From positions 229,953-293,952 of the forward strand of contig NZ_FZOR01000003.1 of the NCBI RefSeq assembly GCF_900188445.1: 64,000 nucleotides of DNA, read 5' to 3'. The notes below the pieces were generated by a model, which searched no databases, was not told the origin of the DNA, and was given only the letters and a program-made list of their open reading frames with translations. Shown here piece by piece: positions 26,124-37,973 of the stretch; position 1 is the stretch's first letter, and every line of letters begins with the position of its first letter. The translations under genes were made by a program, and so were the position numbers. Origin of the DNA: Actinomadura meyerae (GTDB taxonomy: Bacteria; Actinomycetota; Actinomycetes; Streptosporangiales; Streptosporangiaceae).

Positions 26124-28271
26124 TCACGCCGCCGGTTCGGGGGCCTTGCGGGCGTGGCGGCGGAGCCAGTCGGTGGCCGCGGCCGCGTCCATCGGGCGGC
26201 CGAAGTGCCAGCCCTGGGCGGCGTCGCAGCCCATTTCGCGGAGGGTGTCGGCGGTGCCGCGGTCCTCGACGCCCTCGGCGACGGAGCGGAGGCCGAGGGT
26301 GCGGACGAGGTCGACGATGGAGCGGACGATGACGGCGTCGTCGGCGGAGTCGGCGAGGCGGTGCACGAACGACGCGTCGATCTTGATCTCCTCGACGGGG
26401 AGCCGCTTGAGCCGGACGAGGGAGGAGTAGCCGGTGCCGAAGTCGTCCAGGCTGAGCGGGATGCCGAGGGCGGCGAGGGCGCCGACGGTCTCGGAGGCGT
26501 AGGCGGGCTCGTTCATCAGGATCCGCTCGGTGATCTCCAGCTGGAGCGCGGCGGCGGGCAGGCCGCGGGCGAGCAGCCCCTCCTCGATCGTCTCGGCGAG
26601 GCCGGTGTCGAGCAGGTCGCGGCCGGAGACGTTCACCGCGACCTGGACGGCGAGGTCCTCGCGCCACCAGGCGGCGGTCTGCGCGAGCGCGGCGGTCACG
26701 ACGTGGTGGGTGATGGAGCGCATCAGGTACGTCTGCTCGGCGATGGACAGGAACGCCTCGGGTTCGAGGATCCCCTGGTCGGGGTGGCGCCAGCGCAGCA
26801 GCGCCTCCATGCCGACGAGCTGGCCGTCCCGCAGCGAGACCTTGGGCTGGTAGAACAGCTCCAGTTCCGCGCGGTCGATGGCGCGGCGCAGGTCGCCGAG
26901 CATGCTGAGCCGCGCAGGGGAGTTGCGGTCCTTGCCGGGCGAGTAGGTCTCGACGCCGGTGCGGGCCTCCTTGGCGTTGTACATCGCGACGTCGGCGCGC
27001 TGGAGGAGCAGCTCGAAGTCGGGCGCGTGGTCGGGGAACAGCGCGATGCCGACGCTCGCCTCCAGGTCGAACGACATGCCGTCCAGCCGGACGGGTTCGC
27101 TGAGGGCGGCGCGCAGCCGGGCGGCGACCTCGCGGGCGGCGGCCTCGTCCCGGACGGTCGGCAGCAGCACCGCGAACTCGTCGCCGCCGAGCCGCGCGAC
27201 GAGGTCGCCGGGGCGGACGCTGTGGGTGAGCCGGTGCGCGACGAGCTGGAGCAGCCGGTCGCCGGTGGGGTGCCCGAGGGTGTCGTTGACCTCCTTGAAC
27301 CGGTCGAGGTCGAGCAGGAACAGCCCGGCGCGGTGCTCGGGCTGGTCGGCGGGCCTGCGGCGGCGGGCCCCGAGCCGGCCGGGCCGACGCGGTTCGGTGC
27401 CCCGCCTCCGGGCGGCGTGCCCCTCGGCGCCGCGCTGCCGGGCGCCGCGCGCCTCGGCGAGCGCCTCCTCGGTGCGGACGATCAGCAGCTTGCGGTTGGG
27501 CAGCCCGGTCAGGCCGTCGTGCAGGGCCTGGTGCTCGCGCCGGACGGAGACGGAGGCGTTCATGTAGACGGCGATGAACGGCAGCACGATCAGCGGGACG
27601 AACAGCGCGGACCGGTCCATCGCGATGACCATCAGCGGGGCCAGGCCGAGCAGCGCCAGGTGCACCAGGATCTGGTAGCCGAGGTCGAAGCGGAGCGCCT
27701 TCAGCAGCGAGACCCGCTCGTGCAGGGCGACGGCGGAGCCGACGAGGGTGTCGTTGCAGACGAAGTACACGGCGCCGGCGAGGGCGATCGCGGGCAGGTC
27801 GGAGCCTCGCGGGACCCACAGGTCCGACGGGGTCGCGAGGTTCCCCGACAGGGTGAGGACGAGCTGCGCGGCGGCGAGGCTGAGGGTGTACTGGGCGGTG
27901 TTGAAGGCGATCCGGTGCGGGGCGCGGCCGCGGAAGATGCCGCAGGTGATGACGGCGACGGCCTGGAGCGCGGCGGCGACGGGCAGCCCGGCGTACAGCA
28001 GCGCGGCGAACGAGAACGTGGTGGAGGTGGTGGCGCCGTTGTTCTCGGTGGAGCCCGGCGTGATGATCGGGCGCATCTCGCCGAAGATGATGAAGCAGCC
28101 GAGGATCCAGAAGACGGGCGTGCCGACGAGCGCGTCCAGGTCGGCCGCGCTCAGCCCGGAGAACGCGGCCCCGCCGGCCGCGACGCCGAGCAGGATGACC
28201 ACGACGAAGTAGATCCACAACGGGGAGCCGCGGCGCGGTGCCGTGTTCCGCGTGTTGTTCGGGTCCTTCAT
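26124..28271 (-). CDS. Membrane GGDEF-EAL cyclic-di-GMP protein
   Basis: A 715-aa protein. An N-terminal membrane domain of about eight segments occupies residues 20-225. The GGDEF domain (about 235-440) has HDGLTGLPNRKLL, DLDRFKEVND and RLGGDEF, interrupted by an Arg/Ala-rich insertion of about 45 residues (near 265-310). The EAL domain (about 455-705) has GMEALLRWRHP, NVSGRDLL, ITERILMNE, DDFGTGYSSL, KIDASF and AEGVE. Both active sites look complete. As I recall, Streptomyces has the bifunctional enzyme RmdB at this place (between gatC and ligA), so this may be its counterpart. ATG 28271 has GAGG 5 bases upstream; an adjacent GTG at 28274 is the alternative. Confidence 0.93.
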   Translation of the reverse strand: MKDPNNTRNTAPRRGSPLWIYFVVVILLGVAAGGAAFSGLSAADLDALVGTPVFWILGCFIIFGEMRPIITPGSTENNGATTSTTFSFAALLYAGLPVAAALQAVAVITCGIFRGRAPHRIAFNTAQYTLSLAAAQLVLTLSGNLATPSDLWVPRGSDLPAIALAGAVYFVCNDTLVGSAVALHERVSLLKALRFDLGYQILVHLALLGLAPLMVIAMDRSALFVPLIVLPFIAVYMNASVSVRREHQALHDGLTGLPNRKLLIVRTEEALAEARGARQRGAEGHAARRRGTEPRRPGRLGARRRRPADQPEHRAGLFLLDLDRFKEVNDTLGHPTGDRLLQLVAHRLTHSVRPGDLVARLGGDEFAVLLPTVRDEAAAREVAARLRAALSEPVRLDGMSFDLEASVGIALFPDHAPDFELLLQRADVAMYNAKEARTGVETYSPGKDRNSPARLSMLGDLRRAIDRAELELFYQPKVSLRDGQLVGMEALLRWRHPDQGILEPEAFLSIAEQTYLMRSITHHVVTAALAQTAAWWREDLAVQVAVNVSGRDLLDTGLAETIEEGLLARGLPAAALQLEITERILMNEPAYASETVGALAALGIPLSLDDFGTGYSSLVRLKRLPVEEIKIDASFVHRLADSADDAVIVRSIVDLVRTLGLRSVAEGVEDRGTADTLREMGCDAAQGWHFGRPMDAAAATDWLRRHARKAPEPAA

Positions 28272-28530
28272 CACATCCTCGGGGGGAGGTTCGGGGGGCC
28301 GGCCCCCGGCACCGGGCGTCCCCGCTCCCGGGGGCGGCGCCTCCCGGGTGTTACGTCCGGAGATTCAGGTGTAGGTCGTGATGAGTGGGAGCGTACGGCC
28401 TTTGGTCAACTTCGCGAAACCGATTGCGTACGTTCCGTTATGCCGTATCACACCCGCCGCTCACCGTTGGGTGATCGTAGTGTACCCCTGAGTAACGCGA
28501 CCCTGGTCGGACCGCCGCGACCACACCGCG

Positions 28531-31811
<3,281 letters not shown>

Positions 31812-31854
31812 GTCCCGAACCCTATCGGCGCGGCGGCCGGAACCGGCGCGGTGG

Positions 31855-32673
31855 TCAGACCAGCTCCGCCAGGCGGTCGAGGAAGCGGAGGGTCGGCTCC
31901 TCGGGCTCGGTCCGCAGGTTGAACAGCACCTCGTCGACGCCCGCCGCCTCCAGCTCGGCGACGGCCTCCCGCTTCGGGGGCACGCCGAACAGGGTGACCG
32001 GCACCGCGCGGCCGGCCCGCTCCCGCAGCTCGGCGATCTGCGCCGCCAGCGCGTCCGTGCCCCGCCCGTAGATCGGCATCCAGCCGTCGCCGAACTCGAC
32101 CACCCGGTCGAACGTCGTCGGGCCCGACCCGCCGATCATCACGGGCGGGTGCGGGTCCTGGACGGGCTTGGGGTAGGAGAACACCGGGTCGAAGTCGACG
32201 AACTCGCCGTGGAACTCGGCCTGGTCCTTCGTCCACAACTCCTTGACCGCGAGGACGCGCTCGCGGAGCAGCCGCATCCGCGTCCGCGGGTCGGTGCCGT
32301 GGTTGCGCATCTCCTCCCGGTTCCAGCCCGCGCCGACGCCGAGCACCGCCCGCCCGCCGGAGACCAGGTCGAGGGACGCGACCTCCTTGGCCAGCACGAT
32401 CGGGTCGCGCTGGACGACCAGCGCGATGCCCGTCCCGACGCGCAGCCGCTCGGTCGCCGCCGCCGCGGCGGTCAGCGCCACGAACGGGTCGAGCGTCCGG
32501 TAGTAGTGCCGGGGCAGCTCCGCCCCGCCCGGCCACGGCGACTCCCGCTTCACCGGGATGTGCGTGTGCTCGGCCAGGTACAGCGACCCGAGCCCGCGCT
32601 CCTCCAGCGCCCGCCCGAGCGCCGCCGGCCCGATCCCGTCATCGGTCACGAACGTCGAAACACCGAACTTCAC
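31855..32673 (-). CDS. LLM-class (F420-dependent type) oxidoreductase
   Basis: A 272-aa luciferase-like monooxygenase-fold protein. It begins with the beta-strand KFGVSTFVTDDGIGPA, then AEHTHIPVKRESPWPGG, RLRVGTGIALVVQRDPIVLAKE (the bulge segment of F420/FMN-binding LLM proteins) and LVSGGRAVLGVGAGWNREEM. This order matches the F420-dependent TIGR03619-type subgroup common in actinobacteria. The substrate is unknown. GTG 32673 has GGGAGGCG 6 bases upstream. The frame remains open far upstream through mnmA's antisense side and beyond, which is not coding. Confidence 0.88.
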   Translation of the reverse strand: MKFGVSTFVTDDGIGPAALGRALEERGLGSLYLAEHTHIPVKRESPWPGGAELPRHYYRTLDPFVALTAAAAATERLRVGTGIALVVQRDPIVLAKEVASLDLVSGGRAVLGVGAGWNREEMRNHGTDPRTRMRLLRERVLAVKELWTKDQAEFHGEFVDFDPVFSYPKPVQDPHPPVMIGGSGPTTFDRVVEFGDGWMPIYGRGTDALAAQIAELRERAGRAVPVTLFGVPPKREAVAELEAAGVDEVLFNLRTEPEEPTLRFLDRLAELV

Positions 32674-32768
32674 GGCACGCCTCCCATGATTGGTCCAGGT
32701 GACGATAAAGGGTCCGCCACCTGCACGGGAACACCGGGCGCCGCGAAACGGCCGGGCCGGGCGCGAGA

Positions 32769-33845
32769 TCAGGCGGGGACGCGGCCGGTCTCGGCGATCG
32801 TGGCGGACGCGAGGACCCGGTCGCCGGTGTAGAGGACGGCGGCCTGGCCGGGCGCCACGCCGCGCGCCGGTGCGGCGAGGGTGATGCGCAGCTCGTCGCC
32901 GCACTGCTCGGCGGTGCAGTCGTAGACCTCGCCGTGGGCGCGGAGCTGGACCTGGCAGCCGAAGGGGCCGTCCGGGGCGTCGCCCAGCCACACGGGGCGC
33001 TCGCCGGTGATCTCGTGGACGTCCAGCTCCTCGCGCGTCCCGACGGTCACCGTGTTCGTGACCGGCGAGATGTCGAGGACGTAGCGGGGCCGGCCGTCCG
33101 GCGCCGGGGTGCCGAGGCGCAGGCCCTTGCGCTGCCCGATCGTGTAGGCGTACGCGCCGTCGTGCTCGCCGACCTCGTTGCCGTCGGTGTCGACGATCGG
33201 GCCCCGGGGGGCGCCGAGCCGCTCGGCGAGGAAGCCGCGGGTGTCGCCGTCGGCGATGAAGCAGATGTCGTGGCTGTCGGGCTTGTCGGCGACCTGGAGG
33301 CCGCGCCGCTCCGCCTCGCGCCGGATGTCGGCCTTGGCGGTGTCGCCGAGCGGGAACATCGCGTGCGCGAGCTGCTCGGGCGTGCAGACGGCCAGCACGT
33401 ACGACTGGTCCTTGGCCGGGTCGACGCCGCGGCGCAGGACGCCGTCCTCCAGGCGGGCGTAGTGGCCGGTGCAGACGGCGTCGAACCCGAGGGCCATGGC
33501 GCGGTCCAGCAGCGCGGCGAACTTGATCTTCTCGTTGCAGCGCAGGCACGGGTTCGGGGTGCGGCCGGCGGCGTACTCGCTGACGAAGTCCTCGACGACG
33601 TCCCGGTGGAACCGCTCGGCGAGGTCCCAGACGTAGAAGGGGATGCCGATGGCGTCGGCGGCGCGGCGGGCGTCGCGGGAGTCCTCCAGGGTGCAGCAGC
33701 CGCGCGCGCCCGTCCGGTAGGACTGCGGGTTGCTGGACAGGGCCATGTGGACGCCGGTGACGTCGTGCCCGGCCTCGGCGGCGCGGGCGGCGGCCACGGC
33801 GGAGTCGACGCCGCCCGACATGGCGGCGAGAACGCGCAGAGTCAT
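32769..33845 (-). CDS. mnmA: tRNA-specific 2-thiouridylase
   Basis: Activates U34 of tRNA Lys/Glu/Gln with ATP and inserts sulfur delivered as a persulfide. The 358-aa product begins with the PP-loop [17 protein letters not shown], has the two catalytic cysteines in [12 protein letters not shown] (about residue 103) and SHDICFI (about 198), GHYARL, and the C-terminal beta-barrel ([10 protein letters not shown]). ATG 33845 encodes the family start. The cysteine desulfurase at 35874-37052 is on the same strand 2 kb upstream and is the likely sulfur donor. A start-region inverted pair GTACGCGG/CCGCGTAC (33858-33865 and 33892-33899) lies in the divergent promoter gap. Confidence 0.96.
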   Translation of the reverse strand: MTLRVLAAMSGGVDSAVAAARAAEAGHDVTGVHMALSSNPQSYRTGARGCCTLEDSRDARRAADAIGIPFYVWDLAERFHRDVVEDFVSEYAAGRTPNPCLRCNEKIKFAALLDRAMALGFDAVCTGHYARLEDGVLRRGVDPAKDQSYVLAVCTPEQLAHAMFPLGDTAKADIRREAERRGLQVADKPDSHDICFIADGDTRGFLAERLGAPRGPIVDTDGNEVGEHDGAYAYTIGQRKGLRLGTPAPDGRPRYVLDISPVTNTVTVGTREELDVHEITGERPVWLGDAPDGPFGCQVQLRAHGEVYDCTAEQCGDELRITLAAPARGVAPGQAAVLYTGDRVLASATIAETGRVPA

Positions 33846-33912
33846 AGTCCTTCGAGGGTACGCGGCGTGGCCCGGTCCGCCGTCCGCATTTCCGCGTACG
33901 ATTGGGGCCGCT

Positions 33913-34995
33913 ATGGGAATCTTCCGCCGTCCGCGCGAGGCGTCCACCGTCGTACCGCCCGCGATCAGCGAGTTCTGGGAGTGGTGGGCGCAGGCCCGCC
34001 CGACCATCGAGGCGTCGCTGGCCGCCGGGCCCGAACCCGACGCGGCCGAGGCCGCCGTGCCCGGCGAGGGGCTGTCGGCCGACACGATCGAGGAGCTGTC
34101 CCGCCGCGTCCACAAGATCCATACCGGGCTGCAGTGGGAGATCGGCGGCGCCGACGACCGGAACCCGTCGCTGACCGTGACCGGCGGCGGCGACCCGGAG
34201 CTGCGCGGCATCACCGAGCGCTGGGCCCGGTCGGCGCCCTCCGGCGCCGCGGCCGCCGGCTGGAGCTTCCACCCGGCGCGGCAGGCCGACCCGGAGATGC
34301 TGTCGCAGGACCTCGTCCTCGGCGACCACGAGTTCGACCTGGAGTACGTCCGGCTGGGCATGCGCGCCGACACCGACCGCGCCCGCGTGCACATCACCGC
34401 CTACCATCCCGACTTCCTGTTCGTCGCCGAGGAGCAGCAGCTCCAGGTGGCGATGAACGTCCTGTACTGGGCGCTCGGCGAGGACGACGTGGCCCGCTGG
34501 ATCGGCGAGGTCGCGATCGCGACGGAGGCGCCGATCGACGCGCTGGTGCCGGCGATGCTGCCCGCCGTCGTCGAGCAGGTCTCCGAGCCGTTCGCCGAGC
34601 CCGCCTGGCTGACCGGCGAGGGCCGCACCCCGCGCGGGCACCCCGCCCGGCTCGGCGCCCGGTTCCCGCTGCACCGGCAGGACTACCCGCTCTGCGACCT
34701 GCACGTGGCGATCACCGTCCCGTACGCCAACAGCAACCCCGACCGGCTGCCGGTCGAGCCGTCGTCGGGCGCGCTGCGCTCCTTCGAGAAGAAGCTGGCC
34801 AAGCTCGGCGACCGCGCGGTCCTCGCCGTCCGGGAGACCGGTGACGGCCTGCGGGTCTTCCACCTGTACGCCGACCCCGACTCGAGCGTCATCTCCGAGC
34901 TCGACCAGCTCGCCGCGGGCTGGCCGGAGGGCAAGGCCAAGGTCGCCTCCACCGCCGACCCCGGCTGGAAGGCCCTCGCGCCCTACCAGCCCTGA
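33913..34995 (+). CDS. Hypothetical soluble protein (DUF695-like region)
   Basis: A 360-aa cytoplasmic protein with no signal or membrane segment. The N-terminal half (about residues 15-170; [29 protein letters not shown]) and second half (about 175-355; [35 protein letters not shown]) suggest two alpha/beta domains, the first perhaps of the DUF695 type. I cannot assign a function. ATG 33913 is 67 bp from the divergent mnmA start. Its last 13 bases overlap the 3' end of the convergent DUF1206 gene. Confidence 0.7.
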   Translation: MGIFRRPREASTVVPPAISEFWEWWAQARPTIEASLAAGPEPDAAEAAVPGEGLSADTIEELSRRVHKIHTGLQWEIGGADDRNPSLTVTGGGDPELRGITERWARSAPSGAAAAGWSFHPARQADPEMLSQDLVLGDHEFDLEYVRLGMRADTDRARVHITAYHPDFLFVAEEQQLQVAMNVLYWALGEDDVARWIGEVAIATEAPIDALVPAMLPAVVEQVSEPFAEPAWLTGEGRTPRGHPARLGARFPLHRQDYPLCDLHVAITVPYANSNPDRLPVEPSSGALRSFEKKLAKLGDRAVLAVRETGDGLRVFHLYADPDSSVISELDQLAAGWPEGKAKVASTADPGWKALAPYQP

Positions 34996-35819
34996 CGGGT
35001 GGCGTCGACCTTGCGCCAGCGGGCCTCGCAGAAGGAGTAGAGGCCGAAGGTGAGCACCCCGGCGGCGACGGCCGCGAGGCCCCAGGCGCCGGCGGGGGTG
35101 TCGGCGAACTCGCGGAGCGTGCCGTCGAGGCCGCGGGCCTTGTCCGGCTGGAACGTGGCGGCCGCGTAGCCGAGGAACGCGCCGGCGGCGAGGGCGACCA
35201 GTCCGCGGGCCGCGTTCCCGACGATCCCGAGCGGCTGGACGAGCCGCCGCGCGAGGCGGCTCATCCGGCCGGTCTCCAGCTCGTCCAGGAAGCCGCGGCG
35301 GACGGCGCCGACGACCGCGACCACGCCCCAGACCACGAACCCGGCGGCGACCGCCAGGACGAGCCAGCGGCCGCCGGGCTCGCCCATGACCCGCGCCGTG
35401 ATGGTCTGCGACTGCCGGTCGCTCGAGGTGCCGTGGTGGCCGAACAGGAACGCGAGGGTCCCCCCGCAGCCGAGCGTGTACATGACGGCGCGCCCCGCCG
35501 ACCCCAGGCGCTTGGTGGGCTTGTCGCCGTCCTCCACGGGGCGCCCGAACAGCACCTCGGCGGCCTGCCAGAGGACGAGCGCGGCGAAACCGACCGCCAT
35601 CAGCCCGAGGACGACCGGGCCGCCCGGTTTGTCGGCGACCGCCTCCAGCGCGCCCTTGCGGTCGGCCTCCTTCCCGCCGCCGCCGAACGCCACCTGGAGG
35701 GCGAGCCAGCCGATGAGGAGGTAGAGGAGTCCGCGGGCGGCCAGTCCCACCCTGGACAGATGGTGGAACCAGGGGTGTCCCGCCGCCTGCTTGATGCCGT
35801 CACTCACGTCCGTCGTCAC
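34983..35819 (-). CDS. DUF1206 membrane protein
   Basis: A 278-aa integral membrane protein built from three repeats of a two-helix unit, as in DUF1206: LSRVGLAARGLLYLLIGWLAL, LGSAGRAVMYTLGCGGTLAF and PLGIVGNAARGLVALAAGAF each start a repeat with the small-residue-rich GxxARG pattern. The function of the family is unknown to me. I prefer GTG 35819 (MTTDVSDGIKQAAGHPW). The frame extends to a TTG at 35852, but that would include a TTA codon and has no ribosome-binding site. The 3' end overlaps the convergent gene by 13 bases. Confidence 0.82.
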   Translation of the reverse strand: MTTDVSDGIKQAAGHPWFHHLSRVGLAARGLLYLLIGWLALQVAFGGGGKEADRKGALEAVADKPGGPVVLGLMAVGFAALVLWQAAEVLFGRPVEDGDKPTKRLGSAGRAVMYTLGCGGTLAFLFGHHGTSSDRQSQTITARVMGEPGGRWLVLAVAAGFVVWGVVAVVGAVRRGFLDELETGRMSRLARRLVQPLGIVGNAARGLVALAAGAFLGYAAATFQPDKARGLDGTLREFADTPAGAWGLAAVAAGVLTFGLYSFCEARWRKVDATRQGW

Positions 35820-35873
35820 GGGCAACGCAGTCCCCGCTAAAAAGACGGTCAAACCAGACAGATCACCCTGCGG

Positions 35874-37052
35874 TCAGCTGAGGCCCGCGCGGCGCGCGCG
35901 TTCCACGACCGGGCCGATGGCGTCGGCGAGGGCCTTGACGTCGGCCTCGGTCGAGGTGTGGCCCAGAGTGAAGCGCAGCGAGCCGCGCGCGCGCTCGGTG
36001 CTCGCGTCCATCGCGAGCAGGACGTGGCTCGGCTGGGAGACCCCGGCCGAGCACGCGGACCCGGTGGAGCAGGCGATGCCGCGCGCGTCCAGCAGCATGA
36101 GCAGGGCGTCGCCCTCGCAGCCGGGGAAGGAGAAGTGGGCGTTGCCGGGGAGGCGGTCCACCGGATCGCCGTTCAGGACCGCGTCCGGCACGGCGGCGCG
36201 GACGGCCGCGATCAGCCGGTCGCGCAGCGCGGTGAGGCGGCGCGCCTCGGCCTCCCGGCGCGCGACGGTGGCCTGGACTGCGGCGGCGAACCCGGCGATG
36301 GCGGGGGTGTCGAGCGTCCCGGACCGGACGTCGCGCTCCTGGCCGCCGCCGTGTAGCAGGGGCACCGGATCCAGGAAGACGGGCTCCTTGGGCTTGGCGA
36401 GCAGCAGCGCGCCGACGCCGATCGGCCCGCCGAGCTTGTGTCCGGTAATGGTCAGGGCCTGCGCGCCGCTCGCCGCGAAGCCGACCGGCAGCTGCCCGGC
36501 GGCCTGGACGGCGTCGGTGTGCAGGGGCACGCCGCGCTCGCGGGCGGCGGCGGCGAGCTCGGCGACCGGCTGGACGGTCCCGACCTCGTTGTTGGCCCAC
36601 ATCACGGTGGTGAGCGCCACGTCGTCGCCGGACCCGAGCACCTCGCGGAGCGTCTCGGGGCGGACGCGGCCGAGGCCGTCCACCGGGAGCCACTCGACCT
36701 TGGCGCCCTCGTGGTCGGCGAGCCACTGCACCGCGTCCATGACGGCGTGGTGCTCCACGGCGCCCGCCAGCACGCGGGTGCGGGCGGGGTCGGCGGCGCG
36801 GCGCGCCCAGAACAGCCCCTTGACCGCGAGGTTGTCGGCCTCGGTGCCGCCCGAGGTGAACACGACCTCGCTCGGCCGGGCGTCGAACGCCTCGGCGATG
36901 ATCTCGCGGGACTCCTCGACGACGCGGCGGGCGCGCCGTCCCACCGCGTGCAGGGAGGACGGGTTCCCCAGCTCGCGCAGCTCCGCCGTCATCGCCTCGA
37001 CGGCCTCGGGCAGCATCGGGGTCGTCGCCGCATGGTCGAGGTAGGTCACCAC
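35874..37052 (-). CDS. Cysteine desulfurase (NifS/IscS type)
   Basis: A PLP enzyme converting cysteine to alanine and an enzyme-bound persulfide. The 392-aa product starts [17 protein letters not shown], has the cofactor Lys in [16 protein letters not shown] (about residue 200), [11 protein letters not shown], and the catalytic Cys in [16 protein letters not shown] (about residue 325) on a short loop without the long SufS-type insertion, so group I. The product probably feeds MnmA (same strand, downstream). The start is GTG 37052 or the adjacent GTG 37049. GATAAT lies 9 bases upstream, so the mRNA may be leaderless; the longer open frame upstream is proline/arginine noise. Confidence 0.94.
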   Translation of the reverse strand: MVTYLDHAATTPMLPEAVEAMTAELRELGNPSSLHAVGRRARRVVEESREIIAEAFDARPSEVVFTSGGTEADNLAVKGLFWARRAADPARTRVLAGAVEHHAVMDAVQWLADHEGAKVEWLPVDGLGRVRPETLREVLGSGDDVALTTVMWANNEVGTVQPVAELAAAARERGVPLHTDAVQAAGQLPVGFAASGAQALTITGHKLGGPIGVGALLLAKPKEPVFLDPVPLLHGGGQERDVRSGTLDTPAIAGFAAAVQATVARREAEARRLTALRDRLIAAVRAAVPDAVLNGDPVDRLPGNAHFSFPGCEGDALLMLLDARGIACSTGSACSAGVSQPSHVLLAMDASTERARGSLRFTLGHTSTEADVKALADAIGPVVERARRAGLS

Positions 37053-37166
37053 GCGGTCAACATTATCCGCGCCGCTCCTGTTCCCCGTCGGGGACCGTGC
37101 CTTGCGCGCGGGCGTCGCGGGCGGGAGGGCGCGCGGGGGCGGGAACAACCGCGGGGGCGGGCCGGT

Positions 37167-37196
37167 TCACCCTCTGTACCGTCCAGCCGGTACAGT
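37167..37196 (+). promoter_or_regulatory. TetR promoter and operator
   Basis: A perfect 8-bp inverted repeat CTGTACCG-TCCAGC-CGGTACAG (37174-37195) lies 10 bases before the ATG of the TetR gene. It overlaps a plausible plus-strand promoter with -35 TTCACC (37167-37172) and -10 TACAGT (37191-37196), spacing 18. Binding there would repress the regulator itself. Confidence 0.7.
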
Positions 37197-37205
37197 AGGA
37201 GCGCC

Positions 37206-37739
37206 ATGACGAAAGAAGCCCTTCTGGACGCCGCCGAGGCCGTGCTCTCCGAGCAGGGCACCCAGGCGCTGACGCTCACCGCGGTCGCCGACCGCGCCGG
37301 CGTCAGCAAGGGAGGGCTGCTCTACCACTTCCCCACCAAGGAGGCGCTGGTCCGGGCGATGGTGGCGCGGGTCATCGAGGAGTTCGACGAGCTGATCGCA
37401 AGTTACGTCGCCTCCTACGGGGCCGGCGCGCCGAGCGCCTACACCCGCGCCTACGTGGAGGCCACGTTCGAGATCGTCACCGGGGAGGCCCGCACCTACC
37501 GGCGCTGGTCGGCCATCACGGCCGCCGCGGCGGACCCGGAGCAGGCCGAGCCGCTGAACGAGGCGATGCGCCGCTGGCACGGCCGCGACCCCGCCGAGGA
37601 TCCGGACCCGGGCGCCGCGACGATCGTCCGGCTCGCGGCGGAGGGCCTCTGGGAAGTGGTGAGCCATGATCCCGAGCTGTACGACGCCGCGCAGCTCGAA
37701 GCGCTGAAACGGCGCCTGCTGGACCTGCTGGAGCGATGA
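37206..37739 (+). CDS. TetR-family transcriptional regulator
   Basis: A 177-aa one-component repressor. The N-terminal helix-turn-helix is LLDAAEAVLSEQGTQALTLTAVADRAGVSKGGLLYHFPTKEALV (residues 5-48, key motif GVSKGGLLYHFPTK), and the all-helical ligand domain follows with a Trp/Arg-rich core (RTYRRWSAI). The subtype with GGLLYHF resembles regulators of MFS efflux pumps. ATG 37206 follows AGGAGCGCC. The MFS transporter gene 234 bp downstream on the same strand is the probable target, and the operator at 37174-37195 the self-target. Confidence 0.92.
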   Translation: MTKEALLDAAEAVLSEQGTQALTLTAVADRAGVSKGGLLYHFPTKEALVRAMVARVIEEFDELIASYVASYGAGAPSAYTRAYVEATFEIVTGEARTYRRWSAITAAAADPEQAEPLNEAMRRWHGRDPAEDPDPGAATIVRLAAEGLWEVVSHDPELYDAAQLEALKRRLLDLLER

Positions 37740-37740
37740 A

Positions 37741-37756
37741 GGGGGCACCCGCCCCC
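37741..37756 (+). terminator. Short hairpin after the TetR gene
   Basis: GGGGGC-ACCC-GCCCCC begins two bases after the TetR stop codon. The stem is only 6 bp and there is no U-tract, so it may be a weak terminator or part of the structured leader that follows. Confidence 0.4.
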
Positions 37757-37831
37757 TGACCTCCCCCGCGGCCCCCACCCCGCGAACCGCCGAGCGGCCC
37801 CCTGCCGCGACGCGCACATGCCACACGGCGA

Positions 37832-37897
37832 CCCCGCACGGCACACGCCGGTGCGGGGCGCGCCTGCGTGGTGCCCGGACGCTCCATGTCCGGGCAC
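37832..37897 (+). promoter_or_regulatory. Structured leader before the MFS gene
   Basis: Two consecutive strong hairpins lie in the 234-bp gap before the transporter: CCCCGCAC/GTGCGGGG (37832-37858, with an inner GGCACACGCCG loop) and GTGCCCGGAC-GCTCCAT-GTCCGGGCAC (37871-37897), a perfect 10-bp stem. Neither has a U-tract. They may be terminators of the TetR transcript, or a 5' leader structure of the MFS mRNA. Confidence 0.5.
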
Positions 37898-37973
37898 CGA
37901 GTCCGCCACGCCGCCGGGCCGGCGGCACCGACACCGGGGCGCCCGCCCCGCCGAGCCGAGAAAGAGGTGAACC

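Noticed and set aside
35820..35852. Longer start of the DUF1206 protein at TTG 35852
   Set aside because: It includes a TTA codon, lacks an RBS and adds a non-family N-terminus.
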